Assembly (NCBI RefSeq): GCF_000719865.1
Contig: NZ_JOID01000017.1
Coordinates: 62,001 to 126,000, forward strand
Direction of reading: 5' to 3'
Length of the DNA: 64,000 bases
Source: Streptomyces albus subsp. albus
Lineage (GTDB): Bacteria; Actinomycetota; Actinomycetes; Streptomycetales; Streptomycetaceae
Within the stretch, counting starts at the first letter, position 1, and every line of letters begins with the position of its first letter. A model generated the notes under the pieces. It saw only the letters and a program-made list of their open reading frames with translations, was not told the DNA's origin and did not search any database. The translations under genes and the position numbers were made by a program. Of the stretch, positions 30,210 to 39,834 are shown one piece after another.

Positions 30210-31166
30210 TCACCCGGCGGACCGCGGGGCGCCCCCCGGCATTCCGCCCTGCCCCGTGAGCGGCAGGACGCAGGCGCCCGAGCCGTCCAGGGACAGCCGG
30301 TTGGCCGCCCATCCCTCCCCGGCGAGCCGCGCGACCTTGTCGGCCGTGCTCTCCTCGGCGAGGGCCAGCACCGTCGGTCCGGCGCCGGAGATGACGGCGG
30401 GGACGCCGTCCTGGCGGAGCCGGGCGACCAGGGCCGCGCTCTCCGGCATCGCGGGGGCCCGGTACTCCTGGTGGAGCCGGTCCTCGGTGGCGGCGAGCAG
30501 CAGTTCGGGGCGCCGGGTCAGGGCCTCGACGAGCAGGGCGGCCCGGCCGGCGTTGGCGGCGGCGTCGACGTGCGGGACCATGCGCGGCAGCAGGCCGCGG
30601 GCGGTCTCGGTGAGCACGGGCGTGGAGGGCACGAAGACGACGGGGACGACGCTCGGCGCGGGGTCCATCCGGATGGCGCGGGCGGAGCCGCCGTCGGTCC
30701 AGGCGAGGGTGAAGCCGCCGAGCAGGCAGGCGGCGACGTTGTCGGGGTGGCCCTCGATCTCGGTGGCCAGTTCCAGCAGCGCGGTGTCGTCGAGCTTCTC
30801 GGCCCCGCCTATGGTCACGGCGCGCGCGGCGACGATTCCGGCGCAGATGGCGGCGGAGGAGGAACCCAGCCCGCGGCCGTGCGGGATGCGGTTGGCGCAG
30901 ACCACTTCGAGGCCGCGCGGCTGCCCGCCGAGCAGGTCGAAGGCGGTGCGCAGGGAGCGTACGAGGAGGTGGCTCTCGTCCCGCGGGAGCGTTTCCGCGC
31001 CCTCGCCGGCGATGTCGACGTGGAGCCCCGCCTCGGCGACGCGGACCACGACGTCGTCGTACAGGCCCAGGCCGAGGCCGAAGGCGTCGTAGCCGGGGCC
31101 GAGATTGGCGCTGGTCGCGGGGACGCGCACCCGGACGGCGGCGGCTCGGAAGGCGGGACCGGCCAT
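30210..31166 (-). CDS. thrB: Homoserine kinase
   Basis: A 318-residue GHMP-family kinase that phosphorylates homoserine, the penultimate step to threonine. The N-terminal VPATSANLGPGYDAFG, the ATP loop GRGLGSSSAAI and the C-terminal SGAGPTVLAL match the three GHMP motifs. ATG at 31166 begins the conserved part; AAGGAG lies about 12 bases ahead. It is in line with thrC and hom but 644 bases from thrC, so it may have its own promoter. Confidence 0.95.
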   Translation of the reverse strand: MAGPAFRAAAVRVRVPATSANLGPGYDAFGLGLGLYDDVVVRVAEAGLHVDIAGEGAETLPRDESHLLVRSLRTAFDLLGGQPRGLEVVCANRIPHGRGLGSSSAAICAGIVAARAVTIGGAEKLDDTALLELATEIEGHPDNVAACLLGGFTLAWTDGGSARAIRMDPAPSVVPVVFVPSTPVLTETARGLLPRMVPHVDAAANAGRAALLVEALTRRPELLLAATEDRLHQEYRAPAMPESAALVARLRQDGVPAVISGAGPTVLALAEESTADKVARLAGEGWAANRLSLDGSGACVLPLTGQGGMPGGAPRSAG

Positions 31167-31810
31167 CGCTCGGTGACTCTCCTTGGATCGGAACAACGGG
31201 ATTTCCCCCGGGGGAACCCGCCGGGGACGGGCCGCGGATGCTGCTGCCAGGGGCTTCGCCCGGGGCCGGTGGCGGCCTGCCGGTGCTTGCTCTGCCAGTA
31301 CTCTGCGTGCCCTGCCGGTGCCGTGCATATGCATCCGGCAAGCGGCTGAAGGGGCGGGGTTCTCCTCCAGCCTATCGAAGGAAGGTTCTGTCGCGACATA
31401 GGGCGCACAGGAGGCGCACGATGCGTGTCGTCACCGTTCCGTGCTTCCGGATACGGTCTGCGTCGGTTGCGGCCGGAGCGGGCCGGACCAGGCGTTTCCG
31501 CCCGGTCCGGGGCTCCTGTGACCGTTTACGGCGGCTTGCGGACGCCTGCCGGCGAGGGCGGGGACTCGCTGCGGCCGGGCCGGCCCGTCGCGGCCGCTGC
31601 GGCGTGGGCGGTGCGGAGCCCGCGCCCGGCGGTGCGAGGCCGGTGCCGGACGGTACGGGGCGAGGCCGGTGCGGAGCCGAGGCCGGGCGGTGCGGGGCCG
31701 TGCGGCCCGGCGCGGACGGGCGGTTCACGCGCGTCCGCGCCGGAGGACGGCCTCCGCTTCCGGGGCCGGATCAGGGCTCCGGGGACCGGACCACGGCTCC
31801 CGAAACCGGA
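31167..31810. other. Long thrC-thrB gap with palindromes and degenerate repeats
   Basis: No gene is supportable in these 644 bases. A 10-base palindrome TGTCGCGACA sits at 31389-31398. About 31600-31735 is filled with degenerate GGTGCGG/GAGGCCGG repeats, and TGCATATGCA lies at 31324-31333. A thrB promoter probably lies near 31330-31400, but no clear -35/-10 pair is evident. Confidence 0.4.
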
Positions 31811-32902
31811 TCAGGCCAGGCCGAGCCGCTCCGCCGCCACGTCCGCGTCCACGGGGACGGTCACCGGCTGCGGGGCGCCGGCCACGGCCCAGTCCGGGTC
31901 CTTGAGGCCGTTGCCGGTGACGGTGCAGACGATGCGCTGGCCGGGGTCGACCTTGCCCTGCTCGGCGGCCTTCAGCAGACCGGCGACGCTCGCGGCCGAG
32001 GCGGGCTCGACGAACACGCCCTCCTGGGAGGCCAGCAGCCGGTAGGCGGCGAGGATTTGACGGTCCGTCACCTCGTCGATGAGGCCGCCCGACTCGTCCC
32101 GGGCCCGCTCGGCGAACTCCCACGAGGCCGGGTTGCCGATGCGGATGGCCGTCGCGATGGTGTGCGGGTCCTTGACCGGCTCGCCGCGCACGATCGGCGC
32201 GGAGCCGGAGGCCTGGAAGCCCCACATCCGCGGGCGCCGGTCCGCCATGCCGTCGGCCGCGTACTCGCTGTAACCGCGCCAGTAGGCGGTGATGTTGCCC
32301 GCGTTGCCGACCGGGAGGACGTGGATGTCCGGGGCGTCGCCGAGCATGTCGGCGATCTCGAAGGCGGCGGTCTTCTGGCCCTCGATGCGGACCGGGTTGA
32401 CCGAATTGACCAGCGACACCGGGTACTTGTCGGAGAGGCCGCGGGCCAGCGTCAGGCAGTCGTCGAAGTTCCCGTCCACCTGGAGGATCTTCGCGCCGTG
32501 CACCAGGGCCTGACCCATCTTGCCGAGCGCGATCTTGCCCTGCGGCACCAGCACCGCGCAGACCATCCCGGCCCGCACCGCGTAGGCGGCGGCCGAGGCG
32601 GAGGTGTTGCCCGTGGAGGCGCAGATGACGGCCTGCGCGCCCTCCTCCTTGGCCCGGGTGATGGCCATCGTCATCCCGCGGTCCTTGAAGGAACCGGTGG
32701 GGTTGGCGCCCTCGACCTTGAGATGGACCTCGCAGCCCGTGCGCTCGGAGAGCACCTGCGCGGGGACGAGCGGCGTGCCGCCCTCGCGGAGGGTGACGAC
32801 CGGGGTGTCCGCGGTGACCGGCAGGCGGTCGCGGTACTCCTCGATCACCCCCCGCCACTGGTGGGTGGCGCCCCGGCGGGGACCTGTGCTTGCAGCAGCC
32901 AT
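31811..32902 (-). CDS. thrC: Threonine synthase
   Basis: A 363-residue pyridoxal-phosphate enzyme of fold type II that converts O-phosphohomoserine to threonine. The cofactor Lys lies in [11 protein letters not shown], and ASTGNTSAS and [11 protein letters not shown] match phosphate- and substrate-binding loops. It is the short bacterial form. The ATG follows hom by only 10 bases, so hom and thrC form an operon. Confidence 0.95.
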   Translation of the reverse strand: MAAASTGPRRGATHQWRGVIEEYRDRLPVTADTPVVTLREGGTPLVPAQVLSERTGCEVHLKVEGANPTGSFKDRGMTMAITRAKEEGAQAVICASTGNTSASAAAYAVRAGMVCAVLVPQGKIALGKMGQALVHGAKILQVDGNFDDCLTLARGLSDKYPVSLVNSVNPVRIEGQKTAAFEIADMLGDAPDIHVLPVGNAGNITAYWRGYSEYAADGMADRRPRMWGFQASGSAPIVRGEPVKDPHTIATAIRIGNPASWEFAERARDESGGLIDEVTDRQILAAYRLLASQEGVFVEPASAASVAGLLKAAEQGKVDPGQRIVCTVTGNGLKDPDWAVAGAPQPVTVPVDADVAAERLGLA

Positions 32903-32912
32903 GGTTTCTTCC

Positions 32913-34205
32913 TTACTCCCCTTCGACCCGCATGATCCCGGCGACACCGCGCACGGTGTCCAGCGCCCGCAGGGCGCCGACCGTCGCCGAGAGCGCCGCG
33001 TCGCTGGCCCGGTGCGTGACCACGACGAGGGACGCCTCACCGTCCTTGACCTGCTGGTGGACGGTCTCGATGGACACCCCGTGCTCGTTGAACTCCGCGG
33101 CGACCTGGGCCAGGACGCCCGGCTTGTCGGCGACGTCGAGGCTGATGTGGTAGCGCGTGACCACCTCGCCCATCGGGCTCACCGCGAGCCGCGAGTACGC
33201 GGACTCGCCGGGGCCGGTCGCGCCGTTGAGCTTGTTGCGGCACACCGCGACGAGGTCGCCGAGGACCGCGGAGGCGGTGGGCGCGCCGCCGGCGCCGGGC
33301 CCGTAGAACATCAGCTGGCCGGCGGCCTCGGCCTCGACGAAGACGGCGTTGTACGCCTCGCGGACGGAGGCGAGCGGGTGGCTGAGCGGGATCATCGCGG
33401 GGTGCACCCGGGCGGTGACGGAGCGGCCGTCCTCGGCGCGCTCGCAGATCGCCAGCAGCTTGACGGTGCGGCCCATGCGGCGGGCGGAGGCGATGTCGGC
33501 GGCGGTGACCTCCGTGATGCCCTCGCGGTGCACGTCGTCCAGGCGGACGCGGGTGTGGAAGGCGATGCCGGCGAGGATCGCGGCCTTGGCGGCGGCGTCG
33601 AAGCCCTCGACGTCCGCGGTGGGGTCGGCCTCGGCGTAGCCCAGGGCCGTCGCCTCGTCGAGCGCCTCGGAGTAGCCGGTGCCGCCGGTCTCCATGCGGT
33701 CGAGGATGAAGTTGGTCGTGCCGTTGACGATGCCGAGGACGCGGTTGACCTTGTCGCCGACCAGGGACTCGCGCAGCGGGCGGACCAGGGGGATGGCGCC
33801 GGCGACGGCGGCCTCGTAGTACAGATCGGCGCCGTGCCGTTCGGCGACGGCGTGCAGGGCGGCGCCGTCCTCGGCGAGCAGGGCCTTGTTGGCGGAGACG
33901 ACGCTCGCGCCGTGCTCGAAGGCCGTGGTGATGAGGGTGCGGGCGGGCTCGATGCCGCCGATGACCTCCACGACGACGTCGATGTCGCCGCGTTTGACGA
34001 GGGCGGTGGCGTCGGTGGTGACCAGCTCGGCGGGCACGCCCTCGCGGACCCGGTCCGGGCGGCGGACGGCGATGCCGGCCAGCTCGACGGGGGCCCCGAT
34101 GCGCGCCGTGAGATCGTCCGCGTGCGTCGTCATGATGCGCGCCACCTCGGAGCCGACCACTCCACAGCCCAGCAGCGCCACCTTCAGCGGACGCGTACGC
34201 ATCAT
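32913..34205 (-). CDS. hom: Homoserine dehydrogenase
   Basis: A 430-residue NAD(P)H enzyme that reduces aspartate semialdehyde to homoserine, the branch point to threonine and methionine. The Rossmann loop is GCGVVGSEV; the catalytic part includes [11 protein letters not shown] and [15 protein letters not shown]-terminal ACT domain ([16 protein letters not shown]) indicates allosteric feedback, by analogy threonine. Two adjacent ATGs open the gene (34205 and 34202) with GAGG ahead. Its leader holds twin hairpins. Confidence 0.95.
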   Translation of the reverse strand: MMRTRPLKVALLGCGVVGSEVARIMTTHADDLTARIGAPVELAGIAVRRPDRVREGVPAELVTTDATALVKRGDIDVVVEVIGGIEPARTLITTAFEHGASVVSANKALLAEDGAALHAVAERHGADLYYEAAVAGAIPLVRPLRESLVGDKVNRVLGIVNGTTNFILDRMETGGTGYSEALDEATALGYAEADPTADVEGFDAAAKAAILAGIAFHTRVRLDDVHREGITEVTAADIASARRMGRTVKLLAICERAEDGRSVTARVHPAMIPLSHPLASVREAYNAVFVEAEAAGQLMFYGPGAGGAPTASAVLGDLVAVCRNKLNGATGPGESAYSRLAVSPMGEVVTRYHISLDVADKPGVLAQVAAEFNEHGVSIETVHQQVKDGEASLVVVTHRASDAALSATVGALRALDTVRGVAGIMRVEGE

Positions 34206-34270
34206 CCGACCTCGTCTCTCCGCGATGTGCCCGGAACCGTGCACTGTGCCCCAGGCTTCCGGGAACCGTG

Positions 34271-34332
34271 CCCGGGCGTTCCCGGGACGTCACCCGGGCG
34301 TTCCCGGGACCGACACCCGGGTCCCGATTATC
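34271..34332 (-). promoter_or_regulatory. hom leader: putative -10 and two identical hairpins
   Basis: An 18-base sequence, CCCGGGCGTTCCCGGGAC, occurs twice (34271-34288 and 34293-34310). CCCGGG is self-complementary, so each copy folds as a 6-base stem with a 4-base loop. On the minus strand GATAAT (34327-34332) could be the -10 of the hom promoter, which would put both hairpins in the 5' leader of the mRNA. No good -35 is seen. Confidence 0.5.
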
Positions 34333-34811
34333 TTGGCTCCCCACCAGTCTCACTCACCGGGTGGGTCACTCCGGGGTTTGTCCGGATTCCGAGACTGCCG
34401 GCGGGCGGGGGCGAGCGCCCGGTGCCGGGTGGGTGCCCGATGCCGGGCGGGTGCCGGGAAGTGCCGCGCGAGTGGGACGTGCGGGGGCGCGGGACCGGGG
34501 TCCGTGCGCGCTGCGGTACCGCGCACGGCACGGCGGGACCGCCGTACCGGCTTCCTGGGGCGAAACCAGTACGACGGCAGGACTACCGCGCCGGGCCGGG
34601 CAGCGGAACGGTGCGGGGCGGAAGGTGGCGGATGTCACCCGGTGTCCGGCGCCCCGGGCCGCTACCGGGCCCTTGCCCACCGGCGCCGACGGCCAGCCCG
34701 CTTCCGGTCGTTCCGCGCCCGCCGTAGGGCGCCGGCCGGCCGCGTTCCGCCGGCCCGTGCCGTCACCTCCGCGCCGGGCCGTCACCCCGCGCCCGCCGTC
34801 CCGCGTGCCCG
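34333..34811. other. Non-coding gap between lysA and hom
   Basis: About 480 GC-rich bases with no supportable gene. There are scattered GCCGGG(T/C)GGGTGCC-like near-repeats around 34410-34460. The hom promoter upstream half and the lysA transcript end probably lie here. Confidence 0.4.
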
Positions 34812-36203
34812 TCAGCCCAGGTCCAGCCGGAGCAGGTCCTCCTCCGTCTCGCGCCGCATGATGACGCGGGCCTTGCCGTCCTTGACCGCGACCACGGGCG
34901 GCCGCAGGGCGTGGTTGTAATTGCTCGCCATGGAGCGGCAGTAGGCGCCGGTGGCGGGGACGGCGAGCAGGTCGCCGGGGGCCAGGTCGGCGGGGAGGAA
35001 GGCGTCCTTCACGACGATGTCGCCGGACTCGCAGTGCTTGCCGACGACCCGGGAGAGCATGGGCCCGGCGGTGGAGACGCGGGAGGCGAGGGCGACGGAG
35101 TACTCGGCGTCGTAGAGCGCGGTGCGGATGTTGTCGGACATGCCGCCGTCCACGCTGACGTAGGTGCGCAGGCCGGGAAGCTCCTTGAGGGTGCCGACCT
35201 CGTAGAGGGTGAAGGTCGTCGGGCCGACGATGGCGCGGCCGGGCTCCACGGAGATCCGGGGGACGGCGAGGCCGGCGGCGGCGCACTCGCGGGTCACGAT
35301 GTCGCTCAGCGACTTGGCGATCTCGTGCGGTTCGCGGGGGTCGTCCTCGGAGGTGTAGGCGATGCCGAGGCCGCCGCCGAGGTCGATCTCGGGCAGCTCG
35401 ACGCCGTGTTCGTCGCGCACCTCGGCGAGGAGCTGGACGACGCGGCGGGCGGAGACCTCGAAGCCGGCCATGTCGAAGATCTGGGAGCCGATGTGGGAGT
35501 GGATGCCCGCCAGTTCGAGGCTGTCGAGCTTGAGGACGCGGCGCACGGCCTCGGCGGCCTGGCCGTCGGCGAGGGCGATGCCGAACTTCTGGTCCTCGTG
35601 CGCGGTGGCGATGAACTCGTGGGTGTGGGCCTCGACACCGACGGTGACGCGGATCTGCACGCGCTGGCGGCGGCCGAGGCGCTCGGCGATGTGCGCGACC
35701 CGCACGATCTCCTGGAAGGAGTCGAGGACGATCCGGCCGACGCCCGCGGTGATGGCGCGCTCGATCTCGTCGGAGGTCTTGTTGTTGCCGTGCAGCGCGA
35801 TGCGCTCGGCGGGCATGCCGCCGGCGAGGGCGGTGCTCAGCTCGCCGGCGGAGCAGACGTCGAGGTTGAGGCCCTCCTCGTACAGCCAGCGGACGACCGC
35901 GCGGGAGAGGAAGGCCTTGCCGGCGTAGAAGACGTCGGCCTCGCCGCCGAAGGCGTCGTGCCAGGCGCGGCAGCGGGCGCGGAAGTCGTCCTCGTCGAGG
36001 AAGTAGGCGGGGGTGCCGAACTCCTCGGCGAGACGGGTGACGGGGATGCCGCCGAGGGTGGCGACGCCGTCGTCGTCACGGGTGACGGTGCGCGACCAGA
36101 CGCGGGGGTCGAGGGCGTTGAGGTCGGCGGGCGGGGCGGTGTAGTGGCCCTCGGGCAGGACATCGGCGTGCCGGGGCCCGGCGGGGTGTGCGGAACGGCT
36201 CAT
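34812..36203 (-). CDS. lysA: Diaminopimelate decarboxylase
   Basis: A 463-residue fold-type-III pyridoxal-phosphate enzyme making lysine from meso-diaminopimelate. The cofactor Lys is in VFYAGKAFL; HSHIGSQI, GGGLGIAY and SVEPGRAIVG bind the phosphate, and the partner active-site Cys is in GKHCESGD. Start ATG at 36203 with AGGAGAG ahead. It follows the ArgS-like gene by 145 bases and precedes hom in the aspartate-family block. Confidence 0.95.
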   Translation of the reverse strand: MSRSAHPAGPRHADVLPEGHYTAPPADLNALDPRVWSRTVTRDDDGVATLGGIPVTRLAEEFGTPAYFLDEDDFRARCRAWHDAFGGEADVFYAGKAFLSRAVVRWLYEEGLNLDVCSAGELSTALAGGMPAERIALHGNNKTSDEIERAITAGVGRIVLDSFQEIVRVAHIAERLGRRQRVQIRVTVGVEAHTHEFIATAHEDQKFGIALADGQAAEAVRRVLKLDSLELAGIHSHIGSQIFDMAGFEVSARRVVQLLAEVRDEHGVELPEIDLGGGLGIAYTSEDDPREPHEIAKSLSDIVTRECAAAGLAVPRISVEPGRAIVGPTTFTLYEVGTLKELPGLRTYVSVDGGMSDNIRTALYDAEYSVALASRVSTAGPMLSRVVGKHCESGDIVVKDAFLPADLAPGDLLAVPATGAYCRSMASNYNHALRPPVVAVKDGKARVIMRRETEEDLLRLDLG

Positions 36204-36348
36204 GGCGCTCTGGGCTCTCCTGGGTGGTGGCGCTGGGGTGGGTGGTGCCCGTGCGGAGTCGGTCGTCTCGTCCGCGTCGCGGCTGGGGTCCGTCAGGTGG
36301 CTTCGGGCCGTTACGCGACTCCGGACCACCGTCTCGGCGGGCGTCGGA

Positions 36349-37542
36349 TCAGAGGTGTGCGGGTGCGTCGATGCCGAGCAGGAGCAGGCCGCCGGCGAGC
36401 ACCGTCCCGGTCGCCTCGGCGAGGGCGGTCCGGGCCCGGTGGGCGGCCCCGGGTTTCTCGTCGCCGCGCGGGAGGACGGGGCAGGCGTCGTGGAAACGGA
36501 AGAAGGCGTCGGCGAGCTGCTCGAGGTGGCGCGCTATGCGGTCGGGGGCGCGGTGCCGGGCGGCGGCGTCGAGGACTGCGGGGTACTCGCGGAGGGCGGC
36601 GAGCAGGTCACGGGCGGAGGACGGGCCGGCCGGCGCACCGGGGCTGCCGGGGCCGCCGGAACCGTCTCCGGTCCCGAGGTCTCCGGGAAGGGATTCGACC
36701 CCGAGGTCGGCGGCGTTCCGTGCGAGCGCGCAGGCGCGGGCATGGGCGTACCGAACCCGGAAGAGGGGGTTCGACTCGCGCTGGACGAGCAGGGGGTCGT
36801 GCTCGTCGCCGGTGAGGCGGGGGTGGTCGTGGGCGGCGGGCCGGAGAAGGGCCCAGCGGGCGGCGTCGGCCCCGAGGGTGCGGAGCAGCTCGTCGGCGGA
36901 GGCCCGGACGGGCACGGGACGGACCGTGAGCCGGCCCGGGGCGGCCCCTACGCGGGCGCGGGCGTCGGCGACCGGGCCGCGCGGATCTCCGCGACCATCA
37001 GCGCCGGGGGCACCGGGGATGGTGCCGGTGTCGAGGCTCACACGGAGGCCGGCCCAGCCGGGATCGGCCACCGGTCCGGTGCAGCGGATGGTGGCGAGGG
37101 CGCCCTGGGAGCGGAGGACGCGGCGGAGGGCGTCGGCGGTGACGGCGGCGCGGGTCTCGCCGGGGAAGGCCAGCTCGATGTGTTCGCCGGCCAGTGCGTC
37201 ACCGTGCCCGTAGGCGGTGCCGCGCCGGAGGATGTCCCGTACGAGGGCGGCGCCGGAACCGTCGGCCAGGGTGATGTTGAGGAAGCCGGGACCGGAGACC
37301 TCGACGAGCTCGATACCGGACACGGCGGCCAGACGGGACCGGAGGATTCCGGCCACGCCGAGGGCGGGGAGCCCGGCGGGGCGGGCGAGTTGGAGGGCGA
37401 CCCCGGTCGCGTAGTCGCCGTGACCGGGACGGGAGGCCCGCTTGACGGCCACCCGCTCGGGTACGGGCACGCGCAGCTCGCCGTCCGCGACGGCATGGCG
37501 CACGGTGCGCAGCACGGTCTGGGAGAGCTGGGCGGGGGTCAC
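36349..37542 (-). CDS. nrtL: ArgS-related anticodon-binding protein (NrtL-like)
   Basis: A 397-residue protein related to arginyl-tRNA synthetase but lacking the catalytic HIGH and KMSKS motifs. The N-terminal half resembles the ArgS additional domain (HGDYATGVALQLA, GFLNITLA). The C-terminal 120 residues resemble the DALR anticodon-binding domain (VRYAHARACALARNA, ending GTVLAGGLLLLGI). It cannot be an active synthetase; RNA binding is likely and the role unknown. It lies next to lysA, a pairing seen in Streptomyces. GTG at 37542 opens the family-like region. Confidence 0.8.
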   Translation of the reverse strand: MTPAQLSQTVLRTVRHAVADGELRVPVPERVAVKRASRPGHGDYATGVALQLARPAGLPALGVAGILRSRLAAVSGIELVEVSGPGFLNITLADGSGAALVRDILRRGTAYGHGDALAGEHIELAFPGETRAAVTADALRRVLRSQGALATIRCTGPVADPGWAGLRVSLDTGTIPGAPGADGRGDPRGPVADARARVGAAPGRLTVRPVPVRASADELLRTLGADAARWALLRPAAHDHPRLTGDEHDPLLVQRESNPLFRVRYAHARACALARNAADLGVESLPGDLGTGDGSGGPGSPGAPAGPSSARDLLAALREYPAVLDAAARHRAPDRIARHLEQLADAFFRFHDACPVLPRGDEKPGAAHRARTALAEATGTVLAGGLLLLGIDAPAHL

Positions 37543-37683
37543 GCTTCCAGCGTAGGGGAGGTGCGGGGTGGTTCCGCGAACCGTTTCACAGGCCGGACGC
37601 GGTGGGCGACGAGGGCGGCGCGGACTGTGCGGACAGGGCACGGGCGGCATGCCGCCGCGCCGCGCCTGCCCTCAGCTGGACCG

Positions 37684-38136
37684 TCAGCCCGCCGGGCGGG
37701 CCGAGGGCGCGCTGTCCCCGTCGGAGAGCTCACCGGCCGGCGGCTCCCCGGGGGACCGCTTCCCCGCACGCGCCAGCCGCCGGACGAGCCGCACGAGATC
37801 GGCCGGCTCGAAGGGCTTGGCGAGGAACGCGTCGACCCCGGCGGCCTGTCCGGCGTCGACCTCCTGCTGGGTGCAGGCACTGATGATCGCGACGGGCAGA
37901 TTCCGGGTCCGCGGGTCCTCGTGCAGACGGGTGGCCGTACGTAACCCGTCGAGGCGGGGCATCACTACATCCAGGGTGACGACGTCCGGACGCACGTCGT
38001 GAATGACGTCCAGACACTCGGCACCATCGGCCGCGGTCACGACCTCGAACCCTTCAAGTTCGAGGTTGACCCTGATCAGCTGCCGGATCACCTTGTTGTC
38101 GTCGACCACAAGGACCCGGGCGAACGAGCCAGGCAC
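37684..38136 (-). CDS. Single-domain response regulator
   Basis: A 150-residue protein made of one receiver domain and a short Pro/Ser-rich tail. All switch residues are present: acidic pair in VVDDN, phosphoacceptor Asp in VTLDVVMP, Ser in IISA, and Lys in LAKPF. There is no output domain, so it must act by protein contact. No kinase is adjacent. The GTG at 38136 has no ribosome site but TACTCT lies just upstream, so a leaderless transcript is possible. From there to the tRNA (38137-38525) nothing else is supportable. Confidence 0.85.
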   Translation of the reverse strand: MPGSFARVLVVDDNKVIRQLIRVNLELEGFEVVTAADGAECLDVIHDVRPDVVTLDVVMPRLDGLRTATRLHEDPRTRNLPVAIISACTQQEVDAGQAAGVDAFLAKPFEPADLVRLVRRLARAGKRSPGEPPAGELSDGDSAPSARPAG

Positions 38137-38525
38137 AACTCGAGAGTAGGTCGCGAGCTCCCCCCGCGTCCGGCTTTTCCCCACTTCCGCCCCCTCCGAG
38201 GGAGCTTTCCCCGACCGGATGCGCCGTGCGCGACGCATGCGCTAGGGGAGCCCGGAGGGAACCGGTCCGGGGGCGCGGGACGAGCCACGACGAGGGCCCG
38301 ACCGGGCCGGAGGAGCCGAGCCAGCTGCCGCCGGACCTCCCGAAGACGAGAACCAACACCCCGTATCCCCACTGCGGCGGGACCCCACCCACCGCCCCTG
38401 GGAGGAGACCGGAACCAGCGGACAGGGGCCCTTCCGCACCCCTCCCCCACCCCACGAAATGCCGTTCATGGGCACCCCCCTGGAGCTGGTAGGGTTCTAC
38501 CCGTCGCCGCGAACGCGAACGACAC

Positions 38526-38597
38526 GCCCCCGTAGCTCAGGGGATAGAGCAACGGCCTCCGGAGCCGTGTGCGCAGGTTCGAATCCTGCCGGGGGCA
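38526..38597 (+). tRNA. tRNA-Arg (CCG anticodon)
   Basis: A full cloverleaf can be drawn: a 7-base acceptor stem (GCCCCCG with CGGGGGC), D arm AGCTCAGGGGATAGAGC, anticodon stem ACGGC/GCCGT with loop CTCCGGA giving anticodon CCG, and T arm with GGTTCGAATCC. The 3' CCA is not encoded. It marks the border between the conserved block and the accessory DNA on its right; tRNA-Arg genes are common integration sites. Confidence 0.97.
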
Positions 38598-38614
38598 CCC
38601 TGTATGAGGTGCCC

Positions 38615-38654
38615 AAGACCCCGTCACCAGCGGAAACGCTGAGGCCGGGGTCTT
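38615..38654 (+). terminator. Terminator hairpin after tRNA-Arg
   Basis: AAGACCCCG pairs with CGGGGTCTT, and an inner CAGCG-GAAA-CGCTG stem continues it. It lies 17 bases beyond the tRNA. Confidence 0.85.
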
Positions 38655-39022
38655 CGCGTATGTGCAGGCGCATGCGCCCGGAGCGGTCGTATGCCGGGGT
38701 CTGTGGACGAGGCGTGGACGGGACTTTGGAACATCGCCGCAGGTCGCTCACCCCTTGGGATAGTCGCGCCTCCGTCAAGAAGAACAGGACTGGCAACATG
38801 GCAACCCCCGCCGACTGCGCCGTCATGCCGCACTCGGCTTCTTGGGCTACCGGCATGACGGACCGGTCTTGACTCCACCATGCATATAGCAGCGCTCTTA
38901 CTCGCCGGACGAATCGCGATGCGCAGTCGGCTCTGCGGCCGACGGCCGGGGACCTCGGGACTTATACGACGCACTACCACTACGCTTCCAGCCCGCGACT
39001 CACTACTAACGAGGGGGTAGAC
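38655..39022. other. Gene-free stretch right of the tRNA
   Basis: No supportable gene. It contains an 11-base inverted repeat (CCGTCATGCCG at 38820-38830, complement at 38851-38861) with a 20-base loop, and is less GC-rich than the core to its left. No second copy of the tRNA 3' end was found within the window. Confidence 0.4.
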
Positions 39023-39598
39023 GTGAGCCTTGATCACGAGCACGACGAAGACGAGGACGACCGCGAGAGCGTCAATAGCTTGTACAGGGACTGGGAATCT
39101 ATGCACTCCCGGCTGCGCAGGACCGGTGATGAGGTCCGCGCCCTCCACGCGCGCACAACCACCTGGCACGGCCCAGAGCCGCGATACGCGGCCGACTGGG
39201 ACTGGATCATGCAGGCATTCGCCCGAGAAGTGGCTACCGCCAAGCGGAGCGACTTTGAGAGCTTGATCCTCCAGACCACAGAGCTGCACCACCGCGGGGC
39301 CGGGGTTCTCGATCCAGATCGCGGACCGGAACCCATTCCATCGCCGTTCGTGCGACACATGCCTCCGGACCAGGACGAGATCGAGGCGAAGCGCCGCCAA
39401 CGCCAAGTCCGTCACGTGCTTGCCTACCAACAGCACATCCGGGAGTGCCTCAAACACTTCGTCACCGCTTGGACGGCCCTCATTGACGGCTGCTTGATCT
39501 GTGACTGGCAGATGATCGATGACGAGTTCCCAAAGCTCGCGCAGTTGCTAGGGGAAGCCCAGCGCGCTTTCGACATCTGGGTTTCCCTCGAGCGGTAG
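39023..39598 (+). CDS. Unknown protein beside the restriction system
   Basis: A 191-residue soluble protein I do not recognise. The first 15 residues are nearly all acidic or His (DHEHDEDEDD). The rest looks alpha-helical and rich in Trp, Arg and Glu, with a basic linker (EAKRRQRQVRH) near residue 125 and two cysteines near 140-160. There is no signal peptide or membrane segment. GTG start with GAGGGGG ahead. It is convergent with hsdR and on the island side of the tRNA, so a link to defence is possible but only positional. Confidence 0.65.
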   Translation: MSLDHEHDEDEDDRESVNSLYRDWESMHSRLRRTGDEVRALHARTTTWHGPEPRYAADWDWIMQAFAREVATAKRSDFESLILQTTELHHRGAGVLDPDRGPEPIPSPFVRHMPPDQDEIEAKRRQRQVRHVLAYQQHIRECLKHFVTAWTALIDGCLICDWQMIDDEFPKLAQLLGEAQRAFDIWVSLER

Positions 39599-39678
39599 CA
39601 GAACTCGCAAGAAAACTGTGCCGGTTTCGATTCCTCAACCGCTCCGTAAAGCCCTGTCGCCGCTTCGTCTCCGGGCGG

Positions 39679-39704
39679 GCGCGGGCGACCGGCGGCGCCC
39701 GCGC
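39679..39704. terminator. Hairpin between the unknown gene and hsdR
   Basis: Nine-base arms (GCGCGGGCG and its complement) with an 8-base loop, between two convergent genes. Confidence 0.6.
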
Positions 39705-39834
39705 TCATGTCTCCCGCTCGGCACCGCCGGCCGCCCGCTCCCGCCCAAGAGACAGACACACAGTGCCTGAGGTCAGAACACGTCGTGGCCGGGGCGGTCG
39801 GCTCCACGGCTTTAGGCCAAGACCGGGAAGTTAA

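Noticed and set aside
31372..31728. Minus-strand 118-codon frame in the thrC-thrB gap
   Set aside because: Composed of repeat-derived Pro/Arg/Ala, with no ribosome site.
34366..35286. Minus-strand frame overlapping the 3' part of lysA
   Set aside because: Out of frame with lysA, Arg/Pro-rich; a shadow.
38459..38872. Open frames across tRNA-Arg on both strands
   Set aside because: They run through the tRNA; the peptide around GFEP is the familiar artefact of translating a tRNA T arm.
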